Shown here: positions 33,392 through 44,789 of the stretch, in pieces
Numbering within the stretch: position 1 is the stretch's first letter
How the letters are laid out: every line of letters starts with the position of its first letter
NCBI GenBank assembly: GCA_037178855.1
Contig: JASJZC010000002.1
Location: forward strand, 2,790,001-2,854,000
Source: Oscheius sp. JU75
Lineage: Eukaryota > Nematoda > Chromadorea > Rhabditida > Rhabditidae
Length of the DNA stretch: 64,000 bases
Reading direction: 5' to 3'
The notes under the pieces: generated by a model
Database searches by the model: none
Told to the model about the DNA's origin: nothing
Seen by the model: the letters and a program-made list of their open reading frames with translations, nothing else
Made by a program: the position numbers and the translations under genes

Positions 33392-34270
33392 TGGGAGGCA
33401 GAGAAACAGGCAGAGAGTCCAAATGAGGGGAAAATGGTCGGGTAAGGATTTGCATTTGAATGTGTGACGACGATGGGTCAGTACTTTGAACAGACAGAGA
33501 GGCTGAGGGACAGAAGGACAAGGAGTGGAGAAACCTTTGGTTTTGTCTGGTAGCGGTAGATCTTCTGGGAGAGGGAGAGACGTCTCCTGAGAAGAGCAAA
33601 CAATCCAAGCGACTTCCTACTGGACAAGGGTGTCAACATGACTTGGCCATGGCATTTCAAGGCTAACTCCTTGTTAGATTCGACTTGACAGAACAATTCG
33701 AGACAGGTTGACGACTGAGAGATAACCAGACAGACAGAAAGACAGAAAAAGAGGCCAATGCAGGTCTAGAAGAGAAGGTCAGCTGGTCAAGAGATAAGAT
33801 AACGACTTCTGGAAGAGACAGAGACAGGGACAGTTTTGACGGAAACCATATTAACTTTGACTTATAAACTCCCGCCCGAGGCATGTCAAACATGCCCGAA
33901 GCCTGTTTCCTTTTGGGGTTAGCGGTTGGTAACTAAATATTGGACTGGTAACCGTTTGGAGCACGGCACGGGTGACGGTCATTTGTTAGCAGCAACCGAC
34001 GTTTGACAACAATGGGACAAACAATGGGTCTGCTTAAAACGAATCATGCCTTAGAAGTATTTTTCTATGAGATATTATGAAATCGACACTGAACTATCGA
34101 TAAAACGAACCATGTTTTGAACTATCGATCCCAGAGTTTTTATTCTTTTGTTAATCTGCTTCATTGTAGGTGACTAGGAGCGCCATCACGGAGATCATCT
34201 TTTCCATCAAGTAGCACTTCTTGCTTCAGTTCTTGGGGACTCCAAAGTTGCAATGAACTTCATCATGTGG
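33392..34270. other. Upstream flank of CPQ and intergenic DNA
   Basis: Purine/pyrimidine-rich tracts at 33,400-33,840 (CAGACAGAAAGACAG-type runs) lie upstream of the CPQ start. 33,900-34,140 contains the string GAACTATCGAT twice, near 34,092 and 34,119. No gene was seen. Confidence 0.5.
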
Positions 34271-34739
34271 GAGATCATTGATAGCGGAACACACGGACGG
34301 CGAGAGTCAGAATCTGCTCAGAGAAGAAGTAGATGTGCACGAGACTTTGAGCTGAACTTCCGGGCGGCGACATAGCTCTGGAAAGCCATTTCTGGTAGAC
34401 CACGCAAACTGAATCCTTAGCGGCCTTGTTCCATGCACTTCCCGGTCCCCAGTTAACGAAGCTGTTCCAAGAGTCACGGTAGACACTACTGTACTTCAAG
34501 ATCGAGTCAAAAAATTCCGATTTGGAGATGCTGATTCCTACACGGCCATTGGCTCCTCTTCCGCCGTGTTGCCCACCTTCTCCGCTCCCACCTTTAAGCC
34601 AGAACGTGAGATGTTTACCTTTACTTTTCACAATCCGTGCGCTTGCTTTCCAAGTCACTCTACCAGCGGATCTACCTTTTGCGGAAAGGAAGAGATTGAC
34701 TAGGTGGAGATCCGGTCCCAGCACTGCGACACAGAGCAA

Positions 34740-36682
34740 CCGTCATGTCATCACCCGTGGTTCGAGGGCTGTTCAACATCTGCCAGCTCAACTGCCAATC
34801 CATCCTCTCCTCGAACTTAAGGTCTCTATTCGAACTTGAGGAGGTGCTACTGAAGATCTTCTTCAATGTCAAGAGCTGCTGAGGAAGTCTGGCTGCCATC
34901 TTCTCTACAGTGGAGGCCTGTACAACCGATGCGGCATCGGCTTCATTGTGGCACCGTACCTCGTCCCCAACATTCATCGCTTTACGCCGAATCACGACAG
35001 ATGCTGCACATTGGAACTGAAAGGGCCGAATTGGAGTCTACTTCTCGTCATGGGATACGCCCCTACAGGAGACGCCGATAATGCCAACTACAACCGCTTC
35101 CTGAACAAGATCCACAGAGCTGCGTACAACCCGAAGGATGAATCCTTATGGAAACAGGGGCTGCCTTTTGGGGCCAATGGTGTGAGTAAGGGTCAAAGCG
35201 CTGGAAACATGAGCCAGTTTCTCAGAAAACATCAGAGGTGTACAATAGTGCTCGGAGACTGGGATGCCTCGGTAGGAACGCGTCTCCATCCACTGGATCC
35301 GGAAGAAAGGGGACTTGGAGATCGCTGAATGGGACTACTTTGAAGTAGTACGATCTCTTTCTCGTCCGACGAACGACCAGAGTAAGTTCCCAAGACGTAG
35401 ACAACAGGCAACACAGAAGAATGAGATGAATTGGCCTCTCTTCCGTCATGGCATCCAGGAGAGAAGAGAAGCATTGGAGGGTCCCGATCCAATAATCCAG
35501 TATCGTGGTATTCGCGAAGTCTTGCTCTGGCTACAGAAAGGATCCCACGCGCAGAAAGGCTCTCAGCCAAGACGAGTTCTACTGGCCAAGGCTGACATTT
35601 CATCACGTCTCCAATAGGTCCAAACGGACAAGTCACTGCGCATCGCCATTACTTCGGATATTGAGAAGAATCTGCTTAACCGATATCACCAGACGCTTGC
35701 GTCCAAGCGACTCTTCGAAGACATGGGGTCTCACACTATCAACACTCAAGATATGAGAGATCGAGTGAAGGAATTCTTTTTGTTTGTACCAACAAGCGGT
35801 CAATGTGGCCCCGATGCCCTTTCCCCCTCTTGAGAAAGTCCCGCCAGTACTCGAGGAGGAAGTCTGGAAGCAACTATCGCGGAAACTGAGATGGTGCCTC
35901 TTCTTGAACGTCTCTTCACTCAGATGCTTCAACATCGTGTGGCCCCTCCTGAATTCGGTTATCACGCTTATCTCGAAGAGAGGTGACCACACTGATCTGG
36001 CCAGCTTCCGCCCGATCTCCGTACCAGCAGCTCCATACAAGCTGTTGACGCGAGTCATGTTGGCCAGAATGCATCGGAGATTGGAATTCAATCAGCCCGT
36101 CGAACAAGTCGACTTCCGTCGAACTTTCTCTACCGTGGAACACCTTCATACCATCAAGCAGCTGATCGATAAGGCCTATAGTTATCACAATCACATCTAT
36201 TTCATGTTTGTCGATTTCCGGAAAGCCTATGACACATTTGAGTGGGATGCCATGTGGAATTGCCTTCAACAACACGGAGCGGACCAACTCTAAGTCGAAA
36301 TGCTGCGGAAGGTCTACCATCAAGGGCTGCAAGATCAAGACGCACGAGGACCTAGTAGAGACATTAAGTGCGAAGTTCGTCAAGTCTGCGTGCTTTCTCC
36401 ATTCCTCTTCAACGCTGTGCTCGAAGACATTTTTCGACGACTCAATTGGGACTTCGGCTTCAACATCAAGGACCGTAAGCTGAACCATCTTCGCTGTATG
36501 GCTGTGAAGTTTGGAGCCTTCGAACTGATGAGTTTAAGAAGCTGGCAGCCGTACAGAGACGACAGAAGAACAAAGATGTTCGAAGAATGACCCAGCTCCC
36601 CGACGGCGAAGAGTGGGTGCGGCAAGGGACCCAATCTAGGAAACTTCTTTGATACCGTCAAATAAAACGTAAATGTAAATGT
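34740..36682 (+). mobile_element. Degenerate RTE-like LINE (endonuclease plus reverse transcriptase)
   Basis: It starts near the N-terminus of an apurinic-type endonuclease (FNICQLNCQSILSSNL). It continues in shifted frames with GVGFI-like/VAPYLVPNIHRFTPNH, LLLVMGYAPTGDADNANYN and VLGDWDASVG. The reverse transcriptase follows: FRPISVPAAPYKLL, a block corresponding to the usual AGFRK motif, FMFVDFRKAYDTFEW (first catalytic Asp) and VCVLSPFLFNAVLEDIF. The YADD motif region is lost by an internal deletion near 36,490. Frameshifts and stops are frequent. The 3' end is AAATAAAACGTAAATGTAAATG, a short tandem tail as in RTE-type elements. The element is dead and sits in antisense within the gene at 34.3-38.1 kb. 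Confidence 0.8.
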
Positions 36683-36770
36683 GAGATCTTGGATTCAACA
36701 AGTTCATTGGTCAAAACAGCAATGTTGCCACTGGATTCACCTGCCCGACCGTCTTCACCTTTCTCCCCAT

Positions 36771-36800
36771 CACGCTGCTTGACGATCTCCCTGTAGACGG
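36771..36800. repeat. 28-bp perfect inverted repeat, unit 1 (partner at 37,184-37,211)
   Basis: ACGCTGCTTGACGATCTCCCTGTAGACG here is the exact reverse complement of plus-strand 37,184-37,211. Both units lie in the broken minus-strand gene, on opposite strands, so each could encode the same short peptide (LLDDLPVDE in one direction, VYREIVKQR in the other). Confidence 0.85.
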
Positions 36801-37183
36801 CCGCAATACCTCCCACTTCCAGTTGTTCCTGGCAGTGTTGAAGCTATGAAATCAGTTTCAAATCGCCTCGTTTTGCTATGATACATCAAGGACGCTTTTC
36901 TACCACACTGTAATCCTCTCCAAGACGAGGGAGACGTTCCTCCCGCACTAGTGCTCGTTCTCGAAATCAGCGTCTATTCCATAAGTATTCTGCTTTGCGT
37001 AGACACTGAGCGACTGTATGGAATGTGAGTCCTTTCAAAGTTCTCTTATTTTTGGGAGAGTGACGCTGAGAAAGAGTCAGTTTCTCTTGACCGTGATTCC
37101 GCTTCCTCTTTCCACAATTTCAATGACTGACTAGGCCAAAAACGGCTCCAGAAATCCGAGCAGCTAGCTTTTCTTTGTCAATT

Positions 37184-37211
37184 CGTCTACAGGGAGATCG
37201 TCAAGCAGCGT
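37184..37211. repeat. 28-bp perfect inverted repeat, unit 2
   Basis: Partner of the unit at 36,771-36,800. The 0.4-kb DNA between them (36,800-37,184) shows no coding block. Confidence 0.85.
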
Positions 37212-38434
37212 CTTGAGCAGGACCACAGGCTCCTTCGTTGATTTGTCCTCAATTCAGCGTTTCTTCTTCAAAGTCTTCACGCTGGTCAGTTCATTCTTTG
37301 CGGCCAGTTCCTTCCATTGGTTCAGTTGAGCCAAACTCATATCGCCACAGGTGAACCAGTTAAAAAGATAGCTCAGATGCTCCCTCTCTATGGAGTCGTC
37401 AAAGATGTGGGGAATGAGATCGTTCAGTACTTGGCGCCAGCGTGAAGCTACCAGCTTATGCTTCTTTTCAATAACTTTGCTGAGAGCCTTGTCTTCGAGG
37501 ATGGCTTCAAGTAGACGAAATTGTGCAGTTTTATCTCAGTAAGCTGACGGTCGAAACTGAAAACATATCCAAACACTCAAAAAATGAAAAATCTAAGTTA
37601 AAAACATTCTAAGTCATTTAAAAAAAACCTACTCGTTTCCAGTGGCTACGATCTCGCGCTACAACAGTGTTTGGATGTTCGGCTTCTCAAAATGTTCAAT
37701 ATACTCGAAGACATGCCGGTCTCTCTTGCAGCACAGTATCGTCAAAATCTCGGGGACTTTGTGAATAAGGTGATCGGCCAAGGTATTCAGGTACATGAAG
37801 GCGACCATCTTCTTTGCTACCTGGAAGAACACGATGTCGTTGATATTATTTTTCCTACTCTGCTGTCAAGCTCCTTTCCAAATAGCGTCACCTTCCACGG
37901 CACTTTGTCACGGCCATCTGGTACTCCTCCACACCCGGTAGCTTTGAGTTTCCTTAAGTTTAACATTCAGCAAAGTTAAAATGAAAAGGAACCTTCAACT
38001 GTGTGGTCCTTGTATTAGCGTAAAGACAGCCATGTCATCCTCAATCATATCCCCCGGCTCCAACCTCTCCAGCAGGTCGAGCTGAGCTTGAACGAACAGC
38101 TAAATTTGCAGACGTTGTGTTATATCTGAAAAACTCACATGTAAGTTAAGAGTCGGAAGGATCGTCGAAATCTACCATTTTTCCTCAGTTTTTTTCCTCG
38201 CATTTACTGATGATTGATTTGTATAATTCCGGGTACAACGTATAATTCAAGGTACAACGTGAACTCAATTACTTTGTGCAATGCAATTGATAAATATAAA
38301 TATTTAATGACCCAGGATCTAAACTATGAAAGCGTACACATTAAACCGGTATGGGAAATTGACTAATGTAAGTTCGAAGGCAAGCGGTACAATTTCTACT
38401 GGGTTGTGTTAGACTTTTGGCTCTGAGCTGCTCG

Positions 38435-41400
38435 CTACTCAGCGACATTTTTAGAGGTCATTTTTTTAGCTTTTACATTCGGAAAGTGGGTGGCAACCCA
38501 GGGAGTACCGCTCTGGCATCTGAGATAGGCGTCGTATGTGCATTTGGTGACTCCAAAGTAGCCGTTTTCATCGCGATAGAAGGTAGAAATCCTCTGCCCG
38601 TTCTGGCTGATGACAGTCTCCTTTTCCTTTAGCAAGTTTTTAGCAAAAATATAGTTCTTCATGATCTTGAAGTACAAGTCGGAATTCTGATCGGAACCTT
38701 TCCATTCTTTGTTCAAGGTGTTGGAATAGTTTCTGGTCTCATCTCCATGCTTCAGCAGATGATAATACGCGACAACTGGGTTATTGAAAGCAAGATCCTG
38801 GTTCTCCGCCCAAGCTTCGGCTTCCTGAAATATAAAAGACTAGTCTTTTAGCAACCTTCGTTCACTAGGCGGGTCGGCTCGAACCGCCCCCATTACTATC
38901 TAATCCTCTTCAAACTGTAGTTGCGCGATCAGCAACTTTCGTGCGATCGCGACTGCCAGTTCAAATTTTTGGAAATCATCGTGTTTTGACATTTTTCGCA
39001 CAGCGAGGAGCCTAAAAACGGTTTTCAATTGTAAAAGATGGCAAAATTATTAGTTCCATGGGTAGCGATCATTTTAAATTATCTGTTTGTGTAACCCTGC
39101 ACTGTACCCGAATAACCGATTTTCAGCACTCTGCTGTACAGCAGCTGTGAGAAGAAAATAGGTTATGGGCACAATACCGACCAGAGAAGTAAGTTATATC
39201 CACCCACAAGAATTCCTTTGATAATTTCCGCCCATTTACTGTTGAATGCTTCTTCATTCTTGAAGAGTTCCGCAATATAGCTTCTTGTACGAGTTGTCTG
39301 TTCCTGCAGCCATTCCTCTGGGTGATACTAAACAGTTTGTTTACATGTTGGAAATTTTCACACCTGGCTATAATATTTCGTTTTTTCCTTTATTTTGGCC
39401 ATATCCAGGCGCATCTTGGCTGCTTCAACTTCTTCTGCCGACACTCCAGACGGATTCTGTTTATGGGCTGCTGTCGTTCTTCTGTAGTCTAGTACGGCTT
39501 CTTTAGCCTTCATCAACTGAAATTCGTTTTAGTAGAAGTAATTGGAAAAGTACTTTTGGAAAATGTTCGGTTGTTTTTTGTTCGGCGACCGATTCTTCTA
39601 CTCCGTCGCGCATCATAGCAGCCTTTTCTTTCTGCTGCCATGTTTTGTAGAAGTCACTCCAGTCCTCTTTCGACATTACATCGGTAGCATGCGTGCCGTT
39701 TGGTTGAGCCGTGGAGTTCTCGTTCTGAAATTGTCTACACTGAGCAGTGCTGGTGTGTACCATATAGTCGGAATTGATCTTCTTGACAATCTCAACGAAA
39801 GCAGCCAGAGTATCAATCGAAGTATCCTCACGTTGCATAGCCATTTTGACAGCCAGCTGCAAGCAGGGGGCGTCCTTCGGGCTATCCCACAGCACAGTCC
39901 TCATTCTGTACGCTTCAGCCCGTGTCAACGAATCGAGACGGCTTCTGAGCTCCTCTGGCATATCCGGATATTGACTGTTTATCAGCTGCTTCACCGCTTC
40001 TATTTCAGTCCGTGTAATCATCTCATAGTTTTTAAGAACGCTCCGTATATGCTTCAGATAAGTACCCGCCGTTCGTTGTTGTGTGAGTTCCATAATCATT
40101 TGGAGGTCTGATTTTGAATTCGGTCGAGTATCCCTCACAATCAGCAGCTGGTCAACTGCGCACGGATGTATTTGCAGCTCACTGTTTATTAGCAGGTCGA
40201 GAGTCCCTTTATTGGCAAAGTCTATCTTTGAGCCAGTCAATGCAGAGATCTGGAAGACCTTTTCCGCATCCATATAGGTTACGGCTTGAATGACGCGACC
40301 GTATTGATCAATTTTTGAGTTTTCCTGCAGATTATTGATAGAATCGTTGACAAACTCGTTGTACTTTTCTTTGGCACCTTCATCCTGAAACACAACATCT
40401 CTCTACTACTAAATGTATCTGTCCGTTTGTCCATAACCATAAAACAAAACCGAAGAAGTCCAGTAGTTATTGCCAATAATAGTGGGCAAGTCAACTTTGG
40501 ATTTCAGAACTTTGGTTTTGTCACAGGGAAGACGCTGGGGAAATTTGTTACTAGAGTGCCGTCAGTTTTAACTAAAGGCCAAAAGACGGCTGATTCTCTT
40601 TCTATGCTCTGCCGACCGAGACCAATTTCAAAAACTACCCTGAGGTTAGTGGAGGACTGTTTTAACTGTTTAAACGATTACCAGCCGTCTACGACGGTTC
40701 GCAAGATCGCAAGAGACAGTCGAAACTTGGACAGTTGAAAACGTCAGGAGGAGTTAAAAACCGCGAAACGACCGAAAGATTTTCTTATTGTTCTGTTTTC
40801 GGGGTGAAACAGGGGAAAAGACTTCGGGTTACCTTAGCACTGAAGAAGAGCAGAATGAAGCAATTATGAGGACCGACGGGTCTGGTCCAAAAAGGTCGTC
40901 TTGGGGAAAAAAGTATTCTTTTGTAATAGAAGTGGTCTTTTCATATCGTTTTCTCCATACATGAATTTCCGGACTGAGGTATTAGTATGCGTTCGGCACT
41001 AAACGGTTAGCAAGAGATTTCATTCTCGCTATGTGGATTTGGTTGGGTCGGTTTTTTCTACTTACAGAAGGCGACTTTTTTTTGGGCCAAACCCGGACCT
41101 ACTACAACTACTGTAGCCTTGAGAGTTCTTCAATGCCCACCTGCATCTTGTTCATCTTATCATCCAGGTATTTCTGCTGGCTGTCGACAGCCTTCTGCTT
41201 CAGGGTGTTGATTTCGTCACGACTGTTTTGGATATTCATTTTATGCTGACCAAGCAACCCGTTTTCCATGTCTCCTGAGCACAACTATCCTCTTCTCTTT
41301 CTTGGTAATGCTGGAGCAGCTGCAACGACCCTAGACCAGCATCTGTTTACCCGTAGAAGACCCGTCTTGTCTGAAATCTTGATACCATAACATATGATGA

Positions 41401-41942
41401 AGGAAAAGTGTGATAATTAATTAGGAAAGCTTTGGAATGGTTAGGAAAAATTTCAAATTCATGGAGAAAAATTGTTAAAAGCTTATCTATCACCAATTTG
41501 AAGACGTGTACGCAAAAATGCGTGTCCACAAGGCTGTAAGGCTATTTAGATTCCCTTTTTATTCTGTTTCGGGGTGAGAGATGTTCTATGGCTAAGAGCT
41601 TTCAAAATTTCTATGGTCCTCTAAATGACCGCTTCTAATGTAACCATTCTCATTGAATCTGAATGTCGGGTCTATTTCTACCTCACCTAATTACAAGCAG
41701 ATCTGCATCTATGTCTACGTTTTGTACTGAATTGTTTTTCATGTACAGTTTGTCTAAACATTAACTAAACAAAAGTTTAAGAATACTGTTAGCAACGTAC
41801 CGTCCTGAAGCAGACGCCTTCTCATGAAACCCACCTCGGCCATCCAGTCTCTCGTTGACTTCAAGTCCCAATTCTCGCCATACTTGTACTTCTTCTCCCT
41901 GATAACAAACTCTTCTTCAGGCTGAAGTGGCTCATCCGCCAT
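38435..41942 (-). CDS. Unrecognised multi-exon protein with coiled coil; first exon lies in the left palindrome arm
   Basis: Exon 1 (41,942-41,806) starts MADEPLQPEEEFVIREKKYK and is spliced in phase to 41,272-41,103, a Gln/Lys-rich coiled coil (SRDEINTLKQKAVDSQQKYL). The large exon from 40,386 to about 39,550 is helical throughout (ALTGSKIDFANKGTLDLLI, MPEELRSRLDSLTRAEAYRM) with few Cys. Smaller exons follow at about 39,512-39,364, 39,330-39,195 and 38,830-38,435, ending at a stop. Predicted length is about 560-600 residues with no signal peptide or membrane helix, so it is likely cytoplasmic and structural. No named family was recognised. The ATG directly follows a TTTAG splice acceptor, only 86 bp after the stop of the upstream gene on the same strand. 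An exact copy of exon 1 ends the right arm (63,802 onward); the rest of that copy is outside the window. Confidence 0.6.
40427..41100. other. Intron DNA of the coiled-coil gene, nothing else supported
   Basis: It contains a plus-strand open frame (40,427-40,738), antisense to the gene, without supporting signals. 40,740-41,100 shows no coding block. Confidence 0.4.
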
Positions 41943-42028
41943 TCTAAATGGAGATCAGAAAGCAATTATAAGCTTCAGGTAGACAAAGGATAAAACGCTT
42001 GTAATTTACAACAAAATATCATGTAAGT

Positions 42029-42594
42029 TCATTTATTTAGATTGCCATACTTTCGCTCAGAGTCGCCTCGTTCAAGCTCACTCCACCAGAAGTGATCGTC
42101 TGGGACTCCGCGCAGGTCTTCGCAATCGTCGCCACAGTCGTACTGCCCTCTCATTCCTTCGAATATTCTGAGCTTCTTGTCGAGAACAAAAACAGCAGAA
42201 CTCTCCATAAAATCCGAAACTGCCAGGTATAAATCAGGACTGTCTGTCGTTGCGAGATCGTCACTGAGAAATTGGATACCAGAGCGGACAGTACGTAGAC
42301 GCATCAGACTCTCCTCGCCGAGCACCAGAGCTTTTTCTCGGATGTTGCGATGGAAATGAGGAATGGCATCGATCAGCTGAGCATCTAGCTTTGTCTGTTC
42401 GTCGGCTGTGAAGTAGGTCCGAACTTGAACAGAAGACTGGTTCGCATGACGACAGAGTGAGAAAAGCAGTCGAACAATGTCATGGCCAGAGACGAGATCT
42501 GAGCTGGTAAGAAGCAGTGACAGCTCAGAAAAAATCTTTTTCTTCATGGCTTCCACGTCTATGCCTGAAAATCGATTTTAACAAGAAAAAAAAA
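42029..42594 (-). CDS. Unrecognised protein, last exon, left-arm copy
   Basis: An open frame of 175 residues from ATG 42,556 to TGA 42,029. A splice acceptor (GATTTTCAG) just upstream allows the frame to extend five codons, so this may be the last exon of a longer gene. The protein is helical and rich in Leu, Asp and Arg (SSDLVSGHDIVRLLFSLC, YFTADEQTKLDAQLI, GEESLMRLRTVRSG) with an acidic C-terminus containing GVPDDHFWWSELERG. No family was recognised. The final codons AAT AAA TGA put the AATAAA poly(A) signal directly against the stop codon. The next gene on this strand starts 86 bp downstream. Relative to the right-arm copy this one has one extra T near codon 6, which keeps its own ATG in frame. 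Confidence 0.55.
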
Positions 42595-42950
42595 TGAGAA
42601 GTCACGTTGCAAGAGCAGAAAAAGATTGAAAGTATCGCAAAGTTAAGTCAAGTCAGTTTCGGAGATAGCGCCGTGGGAGAATGTTAATCCTATCTGAAGA
42701 TGACTGAAGATAAACATGCGGATAGGTTATTTAGATTACAGTCCTCTGTAATGTTCGGTGGTTCAGTAAGGGCAGAGTGGCCTAATATTCGAAGAATTTC
42801 TCAAATAGAGAAGATTGTGATTGGTTCCATATGCTTATTACTCTTACATAGATTAAATTGAGTATGTATATTGAGTAGTGGCCACTCAGGATGACATAAG
42901 TCTCCACCGACTCTCGAGGACCGACCGAAAACTATTCTTTTATAGAGCTA

Positions 42951-42995
42951 TAAAAGTGCCTTGACAGTTTTCCGGAAACTGTCAACGCACTTTTA
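42951..42995. repeat. Hairpin with 20-bp arms, left-arm copy
   Basis: TAAAAGTGCCTTGACAGTTT and the complement of AAACTGTCAACGCACTTTTA match at 19 of 20 positions around TCCGG. It lies in non-coding DNA between the pseudogene remnant at 43.2 kb and the gene ending at 42.0 kb. The core TTGACAG/CTGTCAA may be the end of a small element or a structured RNA. Confidence 0.85.
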
Positions 42996-44789
42996 TGTGC
43001 GCTTTCCACAAGTTTTATAGCGTTTTGCGTTTTATCTTTTTCATTGTTTTTCAAAAAATCTGTATAATGAGATTCCAGCTTTTTACAGGGAAAGATCCAG
43101 CAAATTTTGCCCGTTATTTCTTATCCATCAGGAATTCTCTTAAGATTGAATAAATGTCTTTCCTAGGGCCTTTTCTAACCGTTCGTAGGTGAGAGGCACT
43201 AAATTGCAGCTTGACCTTAGTTGCCTTTCTAGTTCTGAGCAATGCCCTGGACAAGCACGAGAGGTACTGTTCCATCGCTGAGAAAAGGACATCATATTTC
43301 CTTCTTCATATCATTTAAAAAGAACTGTCAAAGAAAGCAGTGTTCCGACCAATCTCCCCCGACTTGCAACTCTACAGCTTCCATCAAAACGTCTTTATCT
43401 GATTCTATCGTACACGCCGACCTCCGACATGGCGACGCCGAGTAGAAGAATATATGGATATCGTAGATGAAGGAATTAGGAGATGCCCCAGAAACCACAA
43501 TACCATCCTGGCAGGCAACTTCAATTGCCAATCACAGAGGGACGACTCAAATGTAAATATAGTCGGATATAGTACAATCGGAGAAGGAACACAAAGCAGA
43601 GGACAGCTGGTCGAACTATGCAGACAACATAAAATGGAAATGAAGAGAAAGATTCACCAAAGGCGGAAGATGCCTCGAGAACAGCTCAATGTCGAAACGT
43701 TCAAAAAGGGATGCGAACAGGAAAGACAGGGACTCCCAATTCACCAGACGATGCAAAGATGGTATATGAAATGACGGCGACAGTTATCAAAGACGCTGCC
43801 GAGGCTTCTACATCAATCATGCCGATGGCATCAAGAGTCTTCGTTAGAACAAAGTATCTCCTTAGACGACGATATGAGGCTTCGAAAGATGCTACTGTAA
43901 CCGGCCGGCTGAATTTTACACTTCTGAAATGCTATTGACGTGATACACCAGTACGGAAACGATGAGGCAATCCCTTTTATTCTACTAGAAGAAGTTGATA
44001 AGACAATCCGACTGATGAAAAGAAGCGGGAGTTCAGGATCAATAACACCGATGCTGATGTACCACGCCAGAAGCCAAGAAGCCGTCCCTCTTCTTACAAG
44101 TATGATGAACTTTCTGCTCAGAGGAGACAACATACCGCCCGAATTGACAGAAGGAATAGTCAAGCTATTATACAAGTCAGGAGGCCCGAAAAACCCTTCG
44201 AACTTCCGGCCGATCACTCTCCTCCAATGCTCGTGGAAAATTATGAACGATGCTCTACCGGATGTCACACTATCTAATGGAATCAGGGGAAAAATGGCAA
44301 CCGGGATTCAAGAAGAACTGCTCAGTAGCAGACAATACACACAGCATCGAACAGATTATTGAAAAATGCTCCGCGTATCAAGTTCATCTCTATGTGTGCT
44401 TCATTGACAGTTGCAAAGCCTTCGACACGGTAAACTGGATCAAGACATAGTATTCGCTTATCGATAGAGGTGTCCCGAGACAGCTACTACTTCTTCAACG
44501 ACTCTATGAGGCCTCGCCTACCAACATTCTAGTCAATGGATCAAAGATACACGTTCCTATTAGAAGCGGAGTCAGACAGGGAGACGGGATGAGTCCTCAA
44601 CTCTTCAACTCCGTCCTGGCTTACGCTGTCAACAACACCGATTGGGACCAAGGTGGATTGAAAATCAATGGCGAGCAACTACCTCTTCTTGCCTACGCCG
44701 ACGAACTCGTGATCTTTGCCAAAAGTCGTCCCGAATTAGAAAGAATGTTGGTCAAACTGACGGATAGTCTGGGTAAAGAGTGGGGTGTA

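Larger units (their letters stand above)
34275..38110 (-). pseudogene. Unrecognised minus-strand gene, broken by a LINE and by stops
   Basis: Coding-like blocks on the minus strand surround the plus-strand LINE. One at 38,105-38,005 reads AQLDLLERLEPGDMIEDD. One at 37,830-37,670 reads VAFMYLNTLADHLIHKVPE and CKRDRHVFEYIEHF. One at 37,545-37,262 is Lys/Leu-rich, reads DSIEREHLSYLFNWF and ends in a stop. A block at 36,843-36,690 reads GGIAAVYREIVKQRDGEKGEDG. Beyond the LINE, 34,739-34,275 reads VTWKASARIVKSKGKHLTFW, then a Gly-rich stretch and SEFFDSILKY. The blocks change frame without clear splice sites in places, so I call it a pseudogene or a gene disrupted by insertion; a functional gene with introns I cannot resolve is possible. 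No named family was recognised. Confidence 0.4.

Noticed and set aside
40427-40738. 103-codon plus-strand ORF
   Set aside because: It lies in an intron of the coiled-coil gene on the other strand and has no supporting signal.
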